Notes: generated by a model not told the origin, from the sequence alone. DNA of 7,983 nucleotides from UBA4664 sp038244585 (GCA_038244585.1 JBBRTI010000028.1:1-7983), one strand, 5' to 3'. Positions 1 through 4,937 are shown, counted from the stretch's first letter. Numbers and translations: made by a program.

Positions 1-1
1 C

Positions 2-451
2 ATCGGCATCGGCCTACCCGGCAGCGGGAAGACCACGGTGCTGAAGCAACTGGCGGCCCGAAACGGTGCTGCCTACATTTGCCCGGACGATATTCGTCTG
101 GAACTCACCGGCAACGCAGCTGATCAGTCGCGCAATCGTGAGGTCTGGGACGGGACGTACCGGCGGATCCACGCCGAGCTCGACGCAGGCCATAATGTGG
201 TGGTCGATGCGACCAACGCCAAGCAGCCCGACCGGCTACGGCTGATCGCCCACTGCCGCCTGCAGGCCGACCAAGTCCACGGCATGTGGTTCGTCGCTCC
301 CTACCGTGTCTGCCTGGAACGAAACCAGGCTCGCACGCGGGTAGTCCCGGATTTCGCGATGGGAATCATGGTCGGCTGGCTCGAGGCTTGTCCGCCTACC
401 GAGGCTGAAGGCTTCGACCAGCTGGTCGAATACGACACGTTCAAGCGGTAA
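2..451 (+). CDS. P-loop nucleoside/polynucleotide kinase-like ATPase (5' partial)
   Basis: The reading frame is open from the left edge, so the true start lies outside the window, probably only a few codons away because the P-loop normally sits near the N-terminus. Numbering from the first complete codon, Walker A GLPGSGKT is at residues 4-11. A CPDDIR motif follows at about residues 28-33, then VVVDATN, the hhhDxTN pattern typical of the T4 polynucleotide kinase-like AAA_33 family. Near the C-terminus the segment RVCLERNQARTR looks like the arginine-bearing lid. The visible 149 residues match the usual ~150-residue length of stand-alone members. The family phosphorylates nucleic acid ends or small molecules; the substrate cannot be read from the sequence. 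The family call is strong, the exact function unknown. The stop is TAA. Confidence 0.85.
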   Translation: MGIGLPGSGKTTVLKQLAARNGAAYICPDDIRLELTGNAADQSRNREVWDGTYRRIHAELDAGHNVVVDATNAKQPDRLRLIAHCRLQADQVHGMWFVAPYRVCLERNQARTRVVPDFAMGIMVGWLEACPPTEAEGFDQLVEYDTFKR

Positions 452-458
452 GGGCGAC

Positions 459-494
459 GGTGTCCACTTCGTAGTAAAATGCGAGGTGGACACC
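459..494. terminator. Hairpin between convergent genes, possible terminator
   Basis: Arms 459-471 and 482-494 pair over 13 positions with one G-U, around a 10-base loop. The hairpin lies 8 bases after the kinase stop and 47 bases before the end of the convergent small gene. There is no clean T-run directly after it on either strand; only AATTCCAATTTT follows on the plus strand. It may be a weak or factor-assisted terminator, or a protein binding site. Confidence 0.4.
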
Positions 495-541
495 AATTCC
501 AATTTTGGCTTTGATATTCTGTCTGAGTGGTTTCGCTAGTC

Positions 542-757
542 CTAATGGTCTGACAAAACATCCTCTGCACTCAGGCGGGATAATGAAGCCAAATTGTCCT
601 TTTTAGACTCAAGCTGTTGTTTTGAGGCTTGCTCGAATAATCTGACTAAGTTCTGAGCTGCTCGCATAGCCAGCTCGTCACTCGGAAACTCTAAGCCGCG
701 CATTTCCTTGGTGATGCTCTTAAATTCTTCTAGATCTTGCTTGCTAATTTTTGCCAT
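542..757 (-). CDS. Small orphan hypothetical protein, 71 aa
   Basis: I do not recognise this protein. It is a charged, probably all-helical polypeptide (MAKISKQDLEEFKSI...) with no membrane segment, signal peptide or cysteine. I chose the ATG at 757 because AGGA lies 6 bases upstream. An upstream in-frame ATG at 781 would give 79 aa but would place that Shine-Dalgarno inside the gene. The coding sequence and flanks (about 500-960) are visibly AT-richer than the neighbouring genes, which hints at separate origin, for example from a plasmid or phage. A weak possible promoter (TTGACT read on the minus strand at 869-864) lies upstream. Existence as a real gene is likely but not certain; its function is unknown. 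Confidence 0.55.
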   Translation of the reverse strand: MAKISKQDLEEFKSITKEMRGLEFPSDELAMRAAQNLVRLFEQASKQQLESKKDNLASLSRLSAEDVLSDH

Positions 758-890
758 GTTTAATCCTGCCCCAGGCATCATTAACTACTCTCCCAATCTG
801 ATAATGCAAGCTTAAGCGGATTAAAAGGTCAGAACGCTAGCCTATGCGTTATAACTGCTATTCAGTCAAGCGCAAGCGACGGAGAAGCAA

Positions 891-969
891 AAATGAGACA
901 CGAAATAGCCCCTTTTTATAGTGTCTCATTTGTCTCATTTTCTCCTTTGGGCGTATAATCCATGAGACA
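891..969. promoter_or_regulatory. Four-copy ATGAGACA operator array
   Basis: The octamer ATGAGACA or its complement TGTCTCAT occurs at 893-900 (ATGAGACA), 922-929 and 931-938 (TGTCTCAT), and 962-969 (ATGAGACA). The first two copies form an 11-bp perfect inverted repeat (891-901 with 921-931). The last two flank the TATAAT box at 954-959. Four copies in 77 bases around a promoter suggest binding sites for a dimeric regulator acting on the plus-strand promoter, or perhaps also on the minus-strand gene ending at 542. The regulator is not identifiable here. No coding sequence overlaps the array convincingly. Confidence 0.5.
930..959 (+). promoter_or_regulatory. Putative promoter with perfect -10 box
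   Basis: TATAAT at 954-959 is preceded 18 bases upstream by TTGTCT at 930-935, a 4-of-6 match to the -35 consensus that overlaps the operator copies. Transcription would start near 966 and run through the tRNA-like repeat region to the palindromic terminator at 1177-1216. No credible coding sequence follows, so the product would be an untranslated RNA of about 250 nt. The ATG at 962 is only 2 bases from the -10 box and its reading frame crosses the terminator and the tRNA. Confidence 0.4.
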
Positions 970-993
970 GTCGAAAGTTCTTGACCCGGCTGT

Positions 994-1178
994 TCCGCCA
1001 AGAAATAATGCAAACGGATTCGAACGTCGCGAGGTTCGATGGCGAACTTTTCCTACATTTGGTCCGAATAATGAATGGAAAGTGAGCCGGTCGCGTAAGC
1101 GACAATCCCACCCCCTCCGCCAAGTAGTTATTCAAACGGATTCGAACAGCTCAGGTCCGCAGAGCGATAATCCTACCC
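994..1178. repeat. Degenerate repeats resembling serine tRNA 3' ends
   Basis: Segments 994-1025 and 1116-1147 are 28/32 identical, both starting TCCGCCAAG and ending CAAACGGATTCGAAC; weaker similarity continues to TCCTAC at 1051-1056 and 1171-1176. The stretch CAATCCCACCCCCTCCGCCA at 1105-1124 is laid out like the 3' end of a tRNA-Ser (T-arm side, acceptor, discriminator, CCA). However, no matching 5' acceptor or D-arm is present, and the expected GGTTCGAAT is replaced by a small hairpin (GTCGC-GTAA-GCGAC, 1090-1103). A similar hairpin, GTTCG-ATGG-CGAAC, lies at 1034-1047. These could be tRNA remnants, scars of integration at a tRNA gene, or parts of a structured RNA. This block and its flanks fill the gene-free interval 758-1213. 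Confidence 0.5.
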
Positions 1179-1216
1179 AAAAGAAACACCCCATTGCAAT
1201 GGGGTGTTTCTTTTGG
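1177..1216. terminator. Perfect 40-base palindrome, bidirectional terminator
   Basis: Arms 1177-1196 and 1197-1216 are perfectly complementary (CCAAAAGAAACACCCCATTG and its reverse complement). Read in either direction the GC-rich stem ends in a TTTCTTTT tract, as expected of an intrinsic terminator. On the minus strand it begins inside the CCA end of the tRNA-Ser gene, so it should terminate that transcript. On the plus strand it would stop transcription coming from the 954-959 promoter. Confidence 0.8.
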
Positions 1217-1306
1217 CGGAGAGAGAGAGATTCGAACTCTCGCGGGGAATTACTTCCCCCTACAGGTTTAGCAAACCCGCCCCTTCAGCCACTTGGGTAC
1301 CTCTCC
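1214..1306 (-). tRNA. tRNA-Ser (anticodon GCU)
   Basis: Read on the minus strand, the acceptor GGAGAGG (1306-1300) pairs with TCTCTCC (one G-U). The D-arm region is CCCAAGTGGCTGAAGGGG. The anticodon loop TTGCTAA carries GCT at 1272-1270, decoding AGC/AGU serine codons. A long variable arm (GGGGGAAGTAATTCCCC) is the hallmark of type II tRNAs such as serine. The T-arm is GAGAG-TTCGAAT-CTCTC, with discriminator G and an encoded CCA at 1216-1214. It has its own promoter behind comF and ends directly in the palindromic terminator. Confidence 0.97.
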
Positions 1307-1326
1307 GTAGCTTGCCGAACTCACAC

Positions 1327-1355
1327 ATGATACCGCGGGCGGGGCGGGGACTCAA
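1327..1355 (-). promoter_or_regulatory. Promoter for tRNA-Ser
   Basis: On the minus strand TTGAGT (1355-1350, 4 of 6 matches to TTGACA) is followed after exactly 17 bases by TATCAT (1332-1327, 5 of 6 matches to TATAAT). The spacer is very GC-rich. Start of transcription is predicted about 13-15 bases before the mature tRNA 5' end. The -35 box lies 4 bases past the comF stop codon, so the tRNA need not depend on comF transcription. Confidence 0.6.
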
Positions 1356-1358
1356 GGC

Positions 1359-2021
1359 CTAACGTCGAGCCACGGTGGCCCCTTGGACGCTCGCGGCGCC
1401 CGCGGCCGACAATACGGCCGTGCATTCGGCTAGGGTGGCTCCTGTGGTCAGGACGTCGTCGACAACGAGGATTCGTTGGCCGTCTTGGCGCCGAATCGCC
1501 CGGAAGCTGCCTTGGACCATTGCCAGGCGCTCGCTGCGGCTGCGGCCGACTTGGTGGGCAGACGTTGAGCGCATGAGGGTGGAGCGATAGGGCACGCCGA
1601 TCTGCCGGGCGATTAGCTTGGCAATCAATTGGCTCTGGTTATAGCCGCGTTCACGATAGCGGGAAGGGGAAATAGGCACGGCCGTCACAACGTCTATCCC
1701 GGCCGTATCCCCTAACTGCGCCAGGATGAGCCTGGCGGCAACCCGCGACGCAGACCGGCCGCGCTTGAACTTAAGAACCCTAATCAGTTCCTTGACCGGC
1801 CCGCGGTAGAGCCCGCCCGAGGCGACCCGCAACAATCCGCCGGCCTCACGGCAACCATTGCAGGTCGACCCGTCCGAAGTTAGTTTTTCACAGCGATAGC
1901 AGGCCGGCTCAGGTACAATAACCCGATTGCGCAGACAGTCGGCACACAGCCAATCGCCCTCACGACCGCATCCGACACACGAGGCCGGAGCCAATAACTC
2001 GATAAGTTTTTGCATGAGCAT
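1359..2021 (-). CDS. comF: ComF family phosphoribosyltransferase-like protein
   Basis: This is a 220-aa ComF/GntX-type protein. The N-terminus holds a double zinc-ribbon with four CxxC pairs (C15/C18, C26/C29, C41/C44, C54/C57). The C-terminal half is a type I phosphoribosyltransferase domain with RERGYNQSQL at about 123-132 and the PRPP-binding motif ILVVDDVLTTGAT at 184-196. In naturally competent bacteria ComF is cytoplasmic and needed for uptake of transforming DNA, probably helping single-stranded DNA through the membrane channel; in other bacteria its role is unclear. Length matches the family. The ATG at 2021 has AAGGAT about 8 bases upstream; an ATG two codons later is possible. It is divergent from hsp20, and a TATTAT -10 box for it (2063-2058) overlaps that of hsp20. 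The stop is TAG. Confidence 0.92.
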   Translation of the reverse strand: MLMQKLIELLAPASCVGCGREGDWLCADCLRNRVIVPEPACYRCEKLTSDGSTCNGCREAGGLLRVASGGLYRGPVKELIRVLKFKRGRSASRVAARLILAQLGDTAGIDVVTAVPISPSRYRERGYNQSQLIAKLIARQIGVPYRSTLMRSTSAHQVGRSRSERLAMVQGSFRAIRRQDGQRILVVDDVLTTGATLAECTAVLSAAGAASVQGATVARR

Positions 2022-2032
2022 AAGGCGTATCC

Positions 2033-2063
2033 TTGCGTTCTATCTGAAGATTTGACTATAATA
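2033..2063. promoter_or_regulatory. Overlapping divergent -10 boxes of hsp20 and comF
   Basis: On the plus strand TATAAT at 2057-2062 is preceded after 18 bases by TTGCGT (2033-2038), giving an hsp20 leader of about 95 nt. Because ACTATAATAGGT is nearly palindromic, the minus strand shows TATTAT at 2063-2058, usable for comF, with a weak TTGCAT -35 about 18 bases further. TTGACT at 2052-2057 could also act as a -35 with CATAAA at 2077-2082. No CIRCE element (TTAGCACTC-N9-GAGTGCTAA) is present. The -35 boxes are weak, so exact start sites are uncertain. Confidence 0.45.
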
Positions 2064-2147
2064 GGTAAAACACGCTCATAAATGCAAATGATAAAAAGTG
2101 TGGGCAAAAAAAGCGAAGCCATCTGTGCTTCATCCAAAGCCATTAAT

Positions 2148-2158
2148 GTGGAGACCAC
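2148..2158 (+). promoter_or_regulatory. Shine-Dalgarno within a small hairpin before hsp20
   Basis: GTGG (2148-2151) can pair with CCAC (2155-2158) around AGA, covering the only good Shine-Dalgarno (GGAG, 2150-2153), 11 bases before the ATG. A second hairpin, GAAGC with GCTTC, lies earlier in the leader near 2115-2131. Heat shock leaders often hide their ribosome site this way, but a four-pair stem is weak evidence. Confidence 0.3.
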
Positions 2159-2164
2159 CAAGCA

Positions 2165-2608
2165 ATGTCGGGCAAGAAATCCGCTCCCCAGATTGAAGAT
2201 GAGAACAACGTGCTGCAGGACGATTTCCTCGATACGCCGGTTGAAGGCGAAGAGGATTGGATGGCCGAAGCAGAAGAAGGCCAATTGGCCGTCGACGTTT
2301 ACCAGACCAAAGAGAATGTCGTCATCAAGGCTCCTATCGCCGGCGTGACGCCTGACAAGATCGACATCGAAGTCGCCGAAGACGTCGTCACTATCCGTGG
2401 CGAGCGCGTTGAGGACAAAGAAGTCGACCGCGAGCACTACTACGTCCAGGAATGCTACTGGGGCTCATTCAGCCGCAGCGTTATTCTCCCGACCTCGACC
2501 ATTGCCGAGAAGGCTACCGCCAGCCTCAAGGACGGCGTGCTGACCGTCAGCATTCCCAAGGTCGCTCAGGACAAGGTCAAGAAGATCAAGGTCAAGCCCT
2601 TCGTCTAG
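2165..2608 (+). CDS. Hsp20/alpha-crystallin family small heat shock protein
   Basis: The 147-aa protein has an acidic, disordered-looking N-terminal arm (1-38). An alpha-crystallin domain follows from about residue 40 to 133: LAVDVYQTKENVVIKAPIAG, then IDIEV and VVTIRGER strands. The family signature DGVLTVSIPK is at 123-132, and the C-terminal IKV (141-143) matches the IxI/V motif that docks on a neighbouring subunit. Such proteins are ATP-independent holdases that oligomerise in the cytoplasm and keep unfolding proteins soluble. The length is typical. The ATG at 2165 has GGAG 11 bases upstream and gives the longest consistent N-terminus. It is monocistronic, with its own promoter region and a strong terminator. 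The stop is TAG. Confidence 0.95.
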   Translation: MSGKKSAPQIEDENNVLQDDFLDTPVEGEEDWMAEAEEGQLAVDVYQTKENVVIKAPIAGVTPDKIDIEVAEDVVTIRGERVEDKEVDREHYYVQECYWGSFSRSVILPTSTIAEKATASLKDGVLTVSIPKVAQDKVKKIKVKPFV

Positions 2609-2625
2609 GCTGCTTGGTTCAAAAC

Positions 2626-2656
2626 AAAAACGGCTCCAGTTTGGGGCCGTTTTTTG
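2626..2656 (+). terminator. Intrinsic terminator of hsp20
   Basis: A 12-bp stem (2626-2637 with 2643-2654, one G-U) with a five-base loop runs into a T-tract, 17 bases after the hsp20 stop. This is a textbook Rho-independent terminator on the plus strand. Confidence 0.9.
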
Positions 2657-2682
2657 TCATTCAAATGCCGAGGTTTAGCCCA

Positions 2683-2930
2683 GCCGGAGGAGGCTTCACA
2701 CTCCCCTTGCCGGCGAACGTGGGATTCATCTTTAACAATCACCTCGCACCTATACCTGCACCGGCTGGCGGGGAGCATGAAGCCTCCTCCGGCGCCGCAT
2801 ACACTTCGCTAACCAACGCCGGCAGGCGGGATGTATGCTGCGCCAGCCGGTGTGGCCGCAGCAGAAGCTAATATAAATACCCAACCGTACACCGGTTCGC
2901 CGGCAAGCAGCATGCATTCCGCTTGCCGGC
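2683..2930. repeat. Interleaved inverted repeats in a gene-free region
   Basis: No gene is supported between 2657 and 2996. Instead there are several inverted repeats. Arms 2683-2698 and 2778-2793 match perfectly over 16 bp, with an inner pair 2701-2706/2770-2775. Arms 2759-2770 and 2841-2852 match perfectly over 12 bp. Arms 2791-2803 and 2832-2844 match 12 of 13. Arms 2899-2908 and 2921-2930 match perfectly over 10 bp around a 12-base loop containing GCATGC. The second pair overlaps the first and third, so the structures would exclude one another. CCGGCWGGCGGG also recurs directly (2761, 2819). A palindromic intergenic repeat element or decayed mobile element is possible. Confidence 0.6.
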
Positions 2931-2952
2931 CATTCCGCTAAAATGAGTAAAC

Positions 2953-2980
2953 TAAAAAGCGCCCCGTAGGGCGCTCTTTA
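2953..2980 (-). terminator. Terminator of the pilin gene cluster
   Basis: AGCGCCC (2958-2964) and GGGCGCT (2969-2975) form a perfect 7-bp stem with a CGTA loop. Read on the minus strand it is followed by TTTTTAG. It lies about 20 bases after the stop of the last pilin gene, so it should end the minus-strand operon. Confidence 0.8.
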
Positions 2981-2996
2981 ACCAGCTGAGAAAAGG

Positions 2997-3434
2997 TTAT
3001 TTAGTCAGCGAGGTGATGACGAACTGGACCACCGCAAAGGCCAAGATGGCAACAACTATTCCGATGATGGCATACAGAATGGTGTTCTTAGCTGCCTCGA
3101 CGTTTTTGGCTTCACCGTTAGATACGACGTAGCGTAGACCGCCAATGATCAGGAACAAGACGGCAATGGCACCGACCAGGAAGACCAGGACATTAGCGAT
3201 TGTCTGGAATATCCCGCCTTGGTCGAACAGACCTTTGGTAGTTGTTCCCGGGTTGGCACAGTCGGCGCCGTTCTGGAGGCTAAGATCGGCTGCCCCGCCA
3301 ACGTTACAGGCTGCGTAAACAGGCGTGGCGGCAAATGTGGTCACAGTTGCCAGGCTAAAGGCGCTAAAGCCGAAGGCAATGGCTGCTGCCTGCATGGACA
3401 GGGCAATTTTCTTACCCAATGTTGCGAAACTCAT
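2997..3434 (-). CDS. Type IV secretion system pilin-like protein (fifth of cluster), 145 aa
   Basis: A small secreted or membrane protein of the CPR T4SS pilin type (related in layout to VirB2/TrbC). Residues 1-42 form a long signal peptide with basic K8-K9, a hydrophobic stretch and a likely cut after PVYA. The mature part has a cysteine pair (C43, C59), then two membrane helices at about 78-101 and 118-141. Between them is the family loop GGLRYVVSNGEAKNVEAAKNT. In the systems known, such subunits polymerise into an extracellular pilus. AAGGAG lies 11 bases before the ATG at 3434. An 80-base gap separates it from the previous pilin gene, so it may have its own promoter. Family call good; filament role inferred. 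Confidence 0.82.
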   Translation of the reverse strand: MSFATLGKKIALSMQAAAIAFGFSAFSLATVTTFAATPVYAACNVGGAADLSLQNGADCANPGTTTKGLFDQGGIFQTIANVLVFLVGAIAVLFLIIGGLRYVVSNGEAKNVEAAKNTILYAIIGIVVAILAFAVVQFVITSLTK

Positions 3435-3478
3435 CTGAGAATAATCTCCTTAATTTTTGTTGAATAACTTACGCTGAC

Positions 3479-3504
3479 ATTATCATACCGAATGTGGTAT
3501 AGCA
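3479..3504 (-). promoter_or_regulatory. Possible internal promoter and operator before the last pilin gene
   Basis: On the minus strand TATGAT (3487-3482) or GATAAT (3484-3479) could serve as -10, with TTGCTA upstream (15-base spacing to GATAAT) as a poor -35. The short inverted repeat ATACC (3485-3489) / GGTAT (3496-3500) overlaps it. This would let the signal-peptide-bearing pilin be expressed at a different level from the upstream genes. Confidence 0.3.
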
Positions 3505-3514
3505 ACGAAGGCGC

Positions 3515-3823
3515 TTATTTTACGTTCTTCACCACAAAGTTGACGATGGCGAACGCCAGTATGGCGACTACTAGGCCGGCTATCGAGTAGGTAACGGTGT
3601 TCTTGGCATCGGCGACTCTCTTGGGGTCACCATTTGAGGCAACGTAGCGCAAGCCGCCGACTATAATCATGATGACCGCTAACGCACCTACGAGGAACAC
3701 CAGCGTCTTGGTAATGGAGGCTACCATCGTCGGGAGCGAGGTCGTGTTGCAGACGCCAACGCAGGCGTCGGCCGCGGCCTTGCCTAGGGTAGAGCTGGCG
3801 TCAGCCAAAAATGTCATTATCAT
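3515..3823 (-). CDS. Type IV secretion system pilin-like protein (fourth of cluster), 102 aa
   Basis: A short paralogue of its neighbours. A 30-residue N-terminal part without a classical signal peptide carries a close cysteine pair (C21, C25). It is followed by membrane helices at about 38-59 and 78-97, with the loop GGLRYVASNGDPKRVADAKN between them. It is closest by eye to the third and fifth pilins. The ATG at 3823 follows the previous stop by 18 bases, with AAGGA 12 bases upstream; an ATG two codons later is possible. It is presumed cotranscribed from the 4931 promoter. Absence of a signal peptide suggests insertion through its hydrophobic helices. Confidence 0.8.
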   Translation of the reverse strand: MIMTFLADASSTLGKAAADACVGVCNTTSLPTMVASITKTLVFLVGALAVIMIIVGGLRYVASNGDPKRVADAKNTVTYSIAGLVVAILAFAIVNFVVKNVK

Positions 3824-3841
3824 GATAATTCTGAATCCTTA

Positions 3842-4153
3842 TTATTTAACGCTACTGGTAATGAATGTAACGATGGAAAGGGCCAGTATGGCTACAACTA
3901 TACCCGCAACTGCGTACTGCACAGTATCCCGGCCTGATTTGTAACGTGCCGGGTCGCCGTTGGACGCTACGATTTTTAGCCCGCCGACGATGATGAAAAC
4001 GACCGATAGCAACCCGACCAGCCAGATGATGATGCTGATCGTGACCGTTAGCGCGTCTCCGACGGTTTTGGTTGCGGTTGGCAAGCCAATATCCTTCGCC
4101 TGAATCTTGATAGTTTCATCGACGGCGAGCAGGAAAAGTGATGGGATTGTCAT
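3842..4153 (-). CDS. Type IV secretion system pilin-like protein (third of cluster), 103 aa
   Basis: Another two-helix paralogue: membrane segments at about 36-59 and 80-98, separated by GGLKIVASNGDPARYKSGRD. It is the only member of the five without cysteines, and it has lysine and arginine where others have alanine in the loop. Its ATG overlaps the previous gene's stop in ATGA (4153-4150), a sign of translational coupling; GAGG lies 8 bases upstream. No classical signal peptide is present, only a hydrophobic stretch IPSLFLLAV at 3-11. Family membership is clear from alignment by eye with its neighbours; a distinct role (minor subunit or scaffold) is possible. Confidence 0.8.
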   Translation of the reverse strand: MTIPSLFLLAVDETIKIQAKDIGLPTATKTVGDALTVTISIIIWLVGLLSVVFIIVGGLKIVASNGDPARYKSGRDTVQYAVAGIVVAILALSIVTFITSSVK

Positions 4154-4497
4154 GGTTCGAACCTCGAGACGATAAATGTTATTACGGGATAGGCGATGAT
4201 CATGATAATCAGCCCAGTGATAGACTGCTTCAAGATGTCCTTGGCCCGCTGAACTTTAGCCGGGTCGCCAGCCGAAATGACGTAGAACAGCCCGCCGACC
4301 ATGATGAAAATGACCGCCAGCACGCCGCCCAGTGTTATCAGGATGCGGATGACATTGCCGATGACAATCCAGATATCGGACAGGCTGGAGAATGTAACTG
4401 TTCCGTTGGTACACAGATTGTCGTACAGGCCCGGCAGACCTATGCCGCCCTTGGTGCAGGTGGAATCCGCGAGTTTAAAAAGGCCTGCTGTAAGCAT
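4150..4497 (-). CDS. Type IV secretion system pilin-like protein (second of cluster), 115 aa
   Basis: The N-terminal 40 residues contain a cysteine pair (C14, C29) in a short, probably extracytoplasmic segment. Helices at about 43-71 and 92-111 flank the loop GGLFYVISAGDPAKVQRAKD. The ATG at 4497 shares a base with the upstream stop (TAATG), and its own TGA stop overlaps the next ATG, so three pilin genes are stitched together. The frame stays open further upstream, up to 4749, but that part is the shadow of the first pilin gene, which decides the start. GGGGGA lies 11 bases upstream. The TGA stop indicates standard use of that codon. Confidence 0.82.
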   Translation of the reverse strand: MLTAGLFKLADSTCTKGGIGLPGLYDNLCTNGTVTFSSLSDIWIVIGNVIRILITLGGVLAVIFIMVGGLFYVISAGDPAKVQRAKDILKQSITGLIIMIIAYPVITFIVSRFEP

Positions 4498-4931
4498 TAT
4501 CCGAAGATTCCCCCAGGAATTATGAAGTTGAGGACCGCAAAGGCGATAAGAAACAGTACCAGACCGGTGAGGGCGTTCTGAATTCGGGTCTTGGCGGCTT
4601 TTACCTGCTCCGGCTGGCCGGCGGCCGTGATGTACTGGACTCCCGCGATAATCAGCATGAGCAGGATAACGACGCCGACGCCGCCGCTGAGGAATTTGAG
4701 GATCATCTTGAGATATGCAACAATGACGCCGCCGTTTGCATCTGGGCAAACCGTCTTGTCCGTGGCGTTGTTAATGCCAACACTTAATTCAACTCCGCCC
4801 TCACAGGCAGGTGCCGCGAATGCCACCGACGAAGCCACTAAAGCCCGGCCGGATTCGATCTGGACGGTTGCCGGAACTAGAGTCAGGCTCAGCATCATGC
4901 TCAAAAAAATTGCAGAAAACATTCTCTTCAT
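4497..4931 (-). CDS. Type IV secretion system pilin-like protein (first of cluster), 144 aa
   Basis: First gene of the minus-strand pilin operon. A basic, hydrophobic N-terminus (MKRMFSAIFLSMMLSL) and a likely cut after SVAFA near residue 39 suggest a long signal peptide. C43 and C62 follow, then helices at about 82-102 and 119-138 with the loop AGVQYITAAGQPEQVKAAKT. It differs most from the others (AAGQPEQ in place of SNGDP) and has a glycine-rich C-terminal tail, IIPGGIFG. I chose ATG 4931; TTG at 4937 is in frame but overlaps the region just after the -10 box. There is no Shine-Dalgarno, and the ATG lies 7 bases after the -10, suggesting a leaderless message. Confidence 0.82.
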   Translation of the reverse strand: MKRMFSAIFLSMMLSLTLVPATVQIESGRALVASSVAFAAPACEGGVELSVGINNATDKTVCPDANGGVIVAYLKMILKFLSGGVGVVILLMLIIAGVQYITAAGQPEQVKAAKTRIQNALTGLVLFLIAFAVLNFIIPGGIFG

Positions 4932-4937
4932 GGGCAA

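Noticed and set aside
1030..1124. A complete plus-strand tRNA-Ser ending at 1124
   Set aside because: No 5' acceptor strand, D-arm or anticodon arm could be found upstream; only the 3' end is tRNA-like.
935..1135. Minus-strand 66-codon frame over the repeat region
   Set aside because: Its LAEGVG start is the usual artefact of translating the antisense of a serine tRNA 3' end; no ribosome site and no other support.
1000..1178. tmRNA, SRP RNA or RNase P RNA in the repeat region
   Set aside because: GGATTCGAAC and CTCAGGTCCG recall parts of tmRNA and SRP RNA, but the essential flanking motifs (tmRNA 3' T-arm and CCA pairing, the SRP GGAAGG loop, RNase P GAAAGTCC) are missing.
890..1220. CRISPR array or integron attC sites
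   Set aside because: Only two imperfect copies of the long repeat exist with a spacer that is itself related, and no attC core pairs or integrase are visible.
962..1330. Plus-strand reading frame of 122 codons after the TATAAT box
   Set aside because: It runs through the palindromic terminator and antisense through the tRNA-Ser gene, has no ribosome site, and its peptide has the look of translated tRNA (RRERDSNSRGELL).
2452..2871. 139-codon frame after and across hsp20
   Set aside because: It overlaps hsp20 in another frame, crosses its terminator and covers the inverted repeats; no start signals.
4498..4749. Upstream extension of the second pilin to 199 aa
   Set aside because: The extension is arginine-rich, lies entirely inside the first pilin gene in another frame, and the TAATG overlap marks a natural start at 4497.
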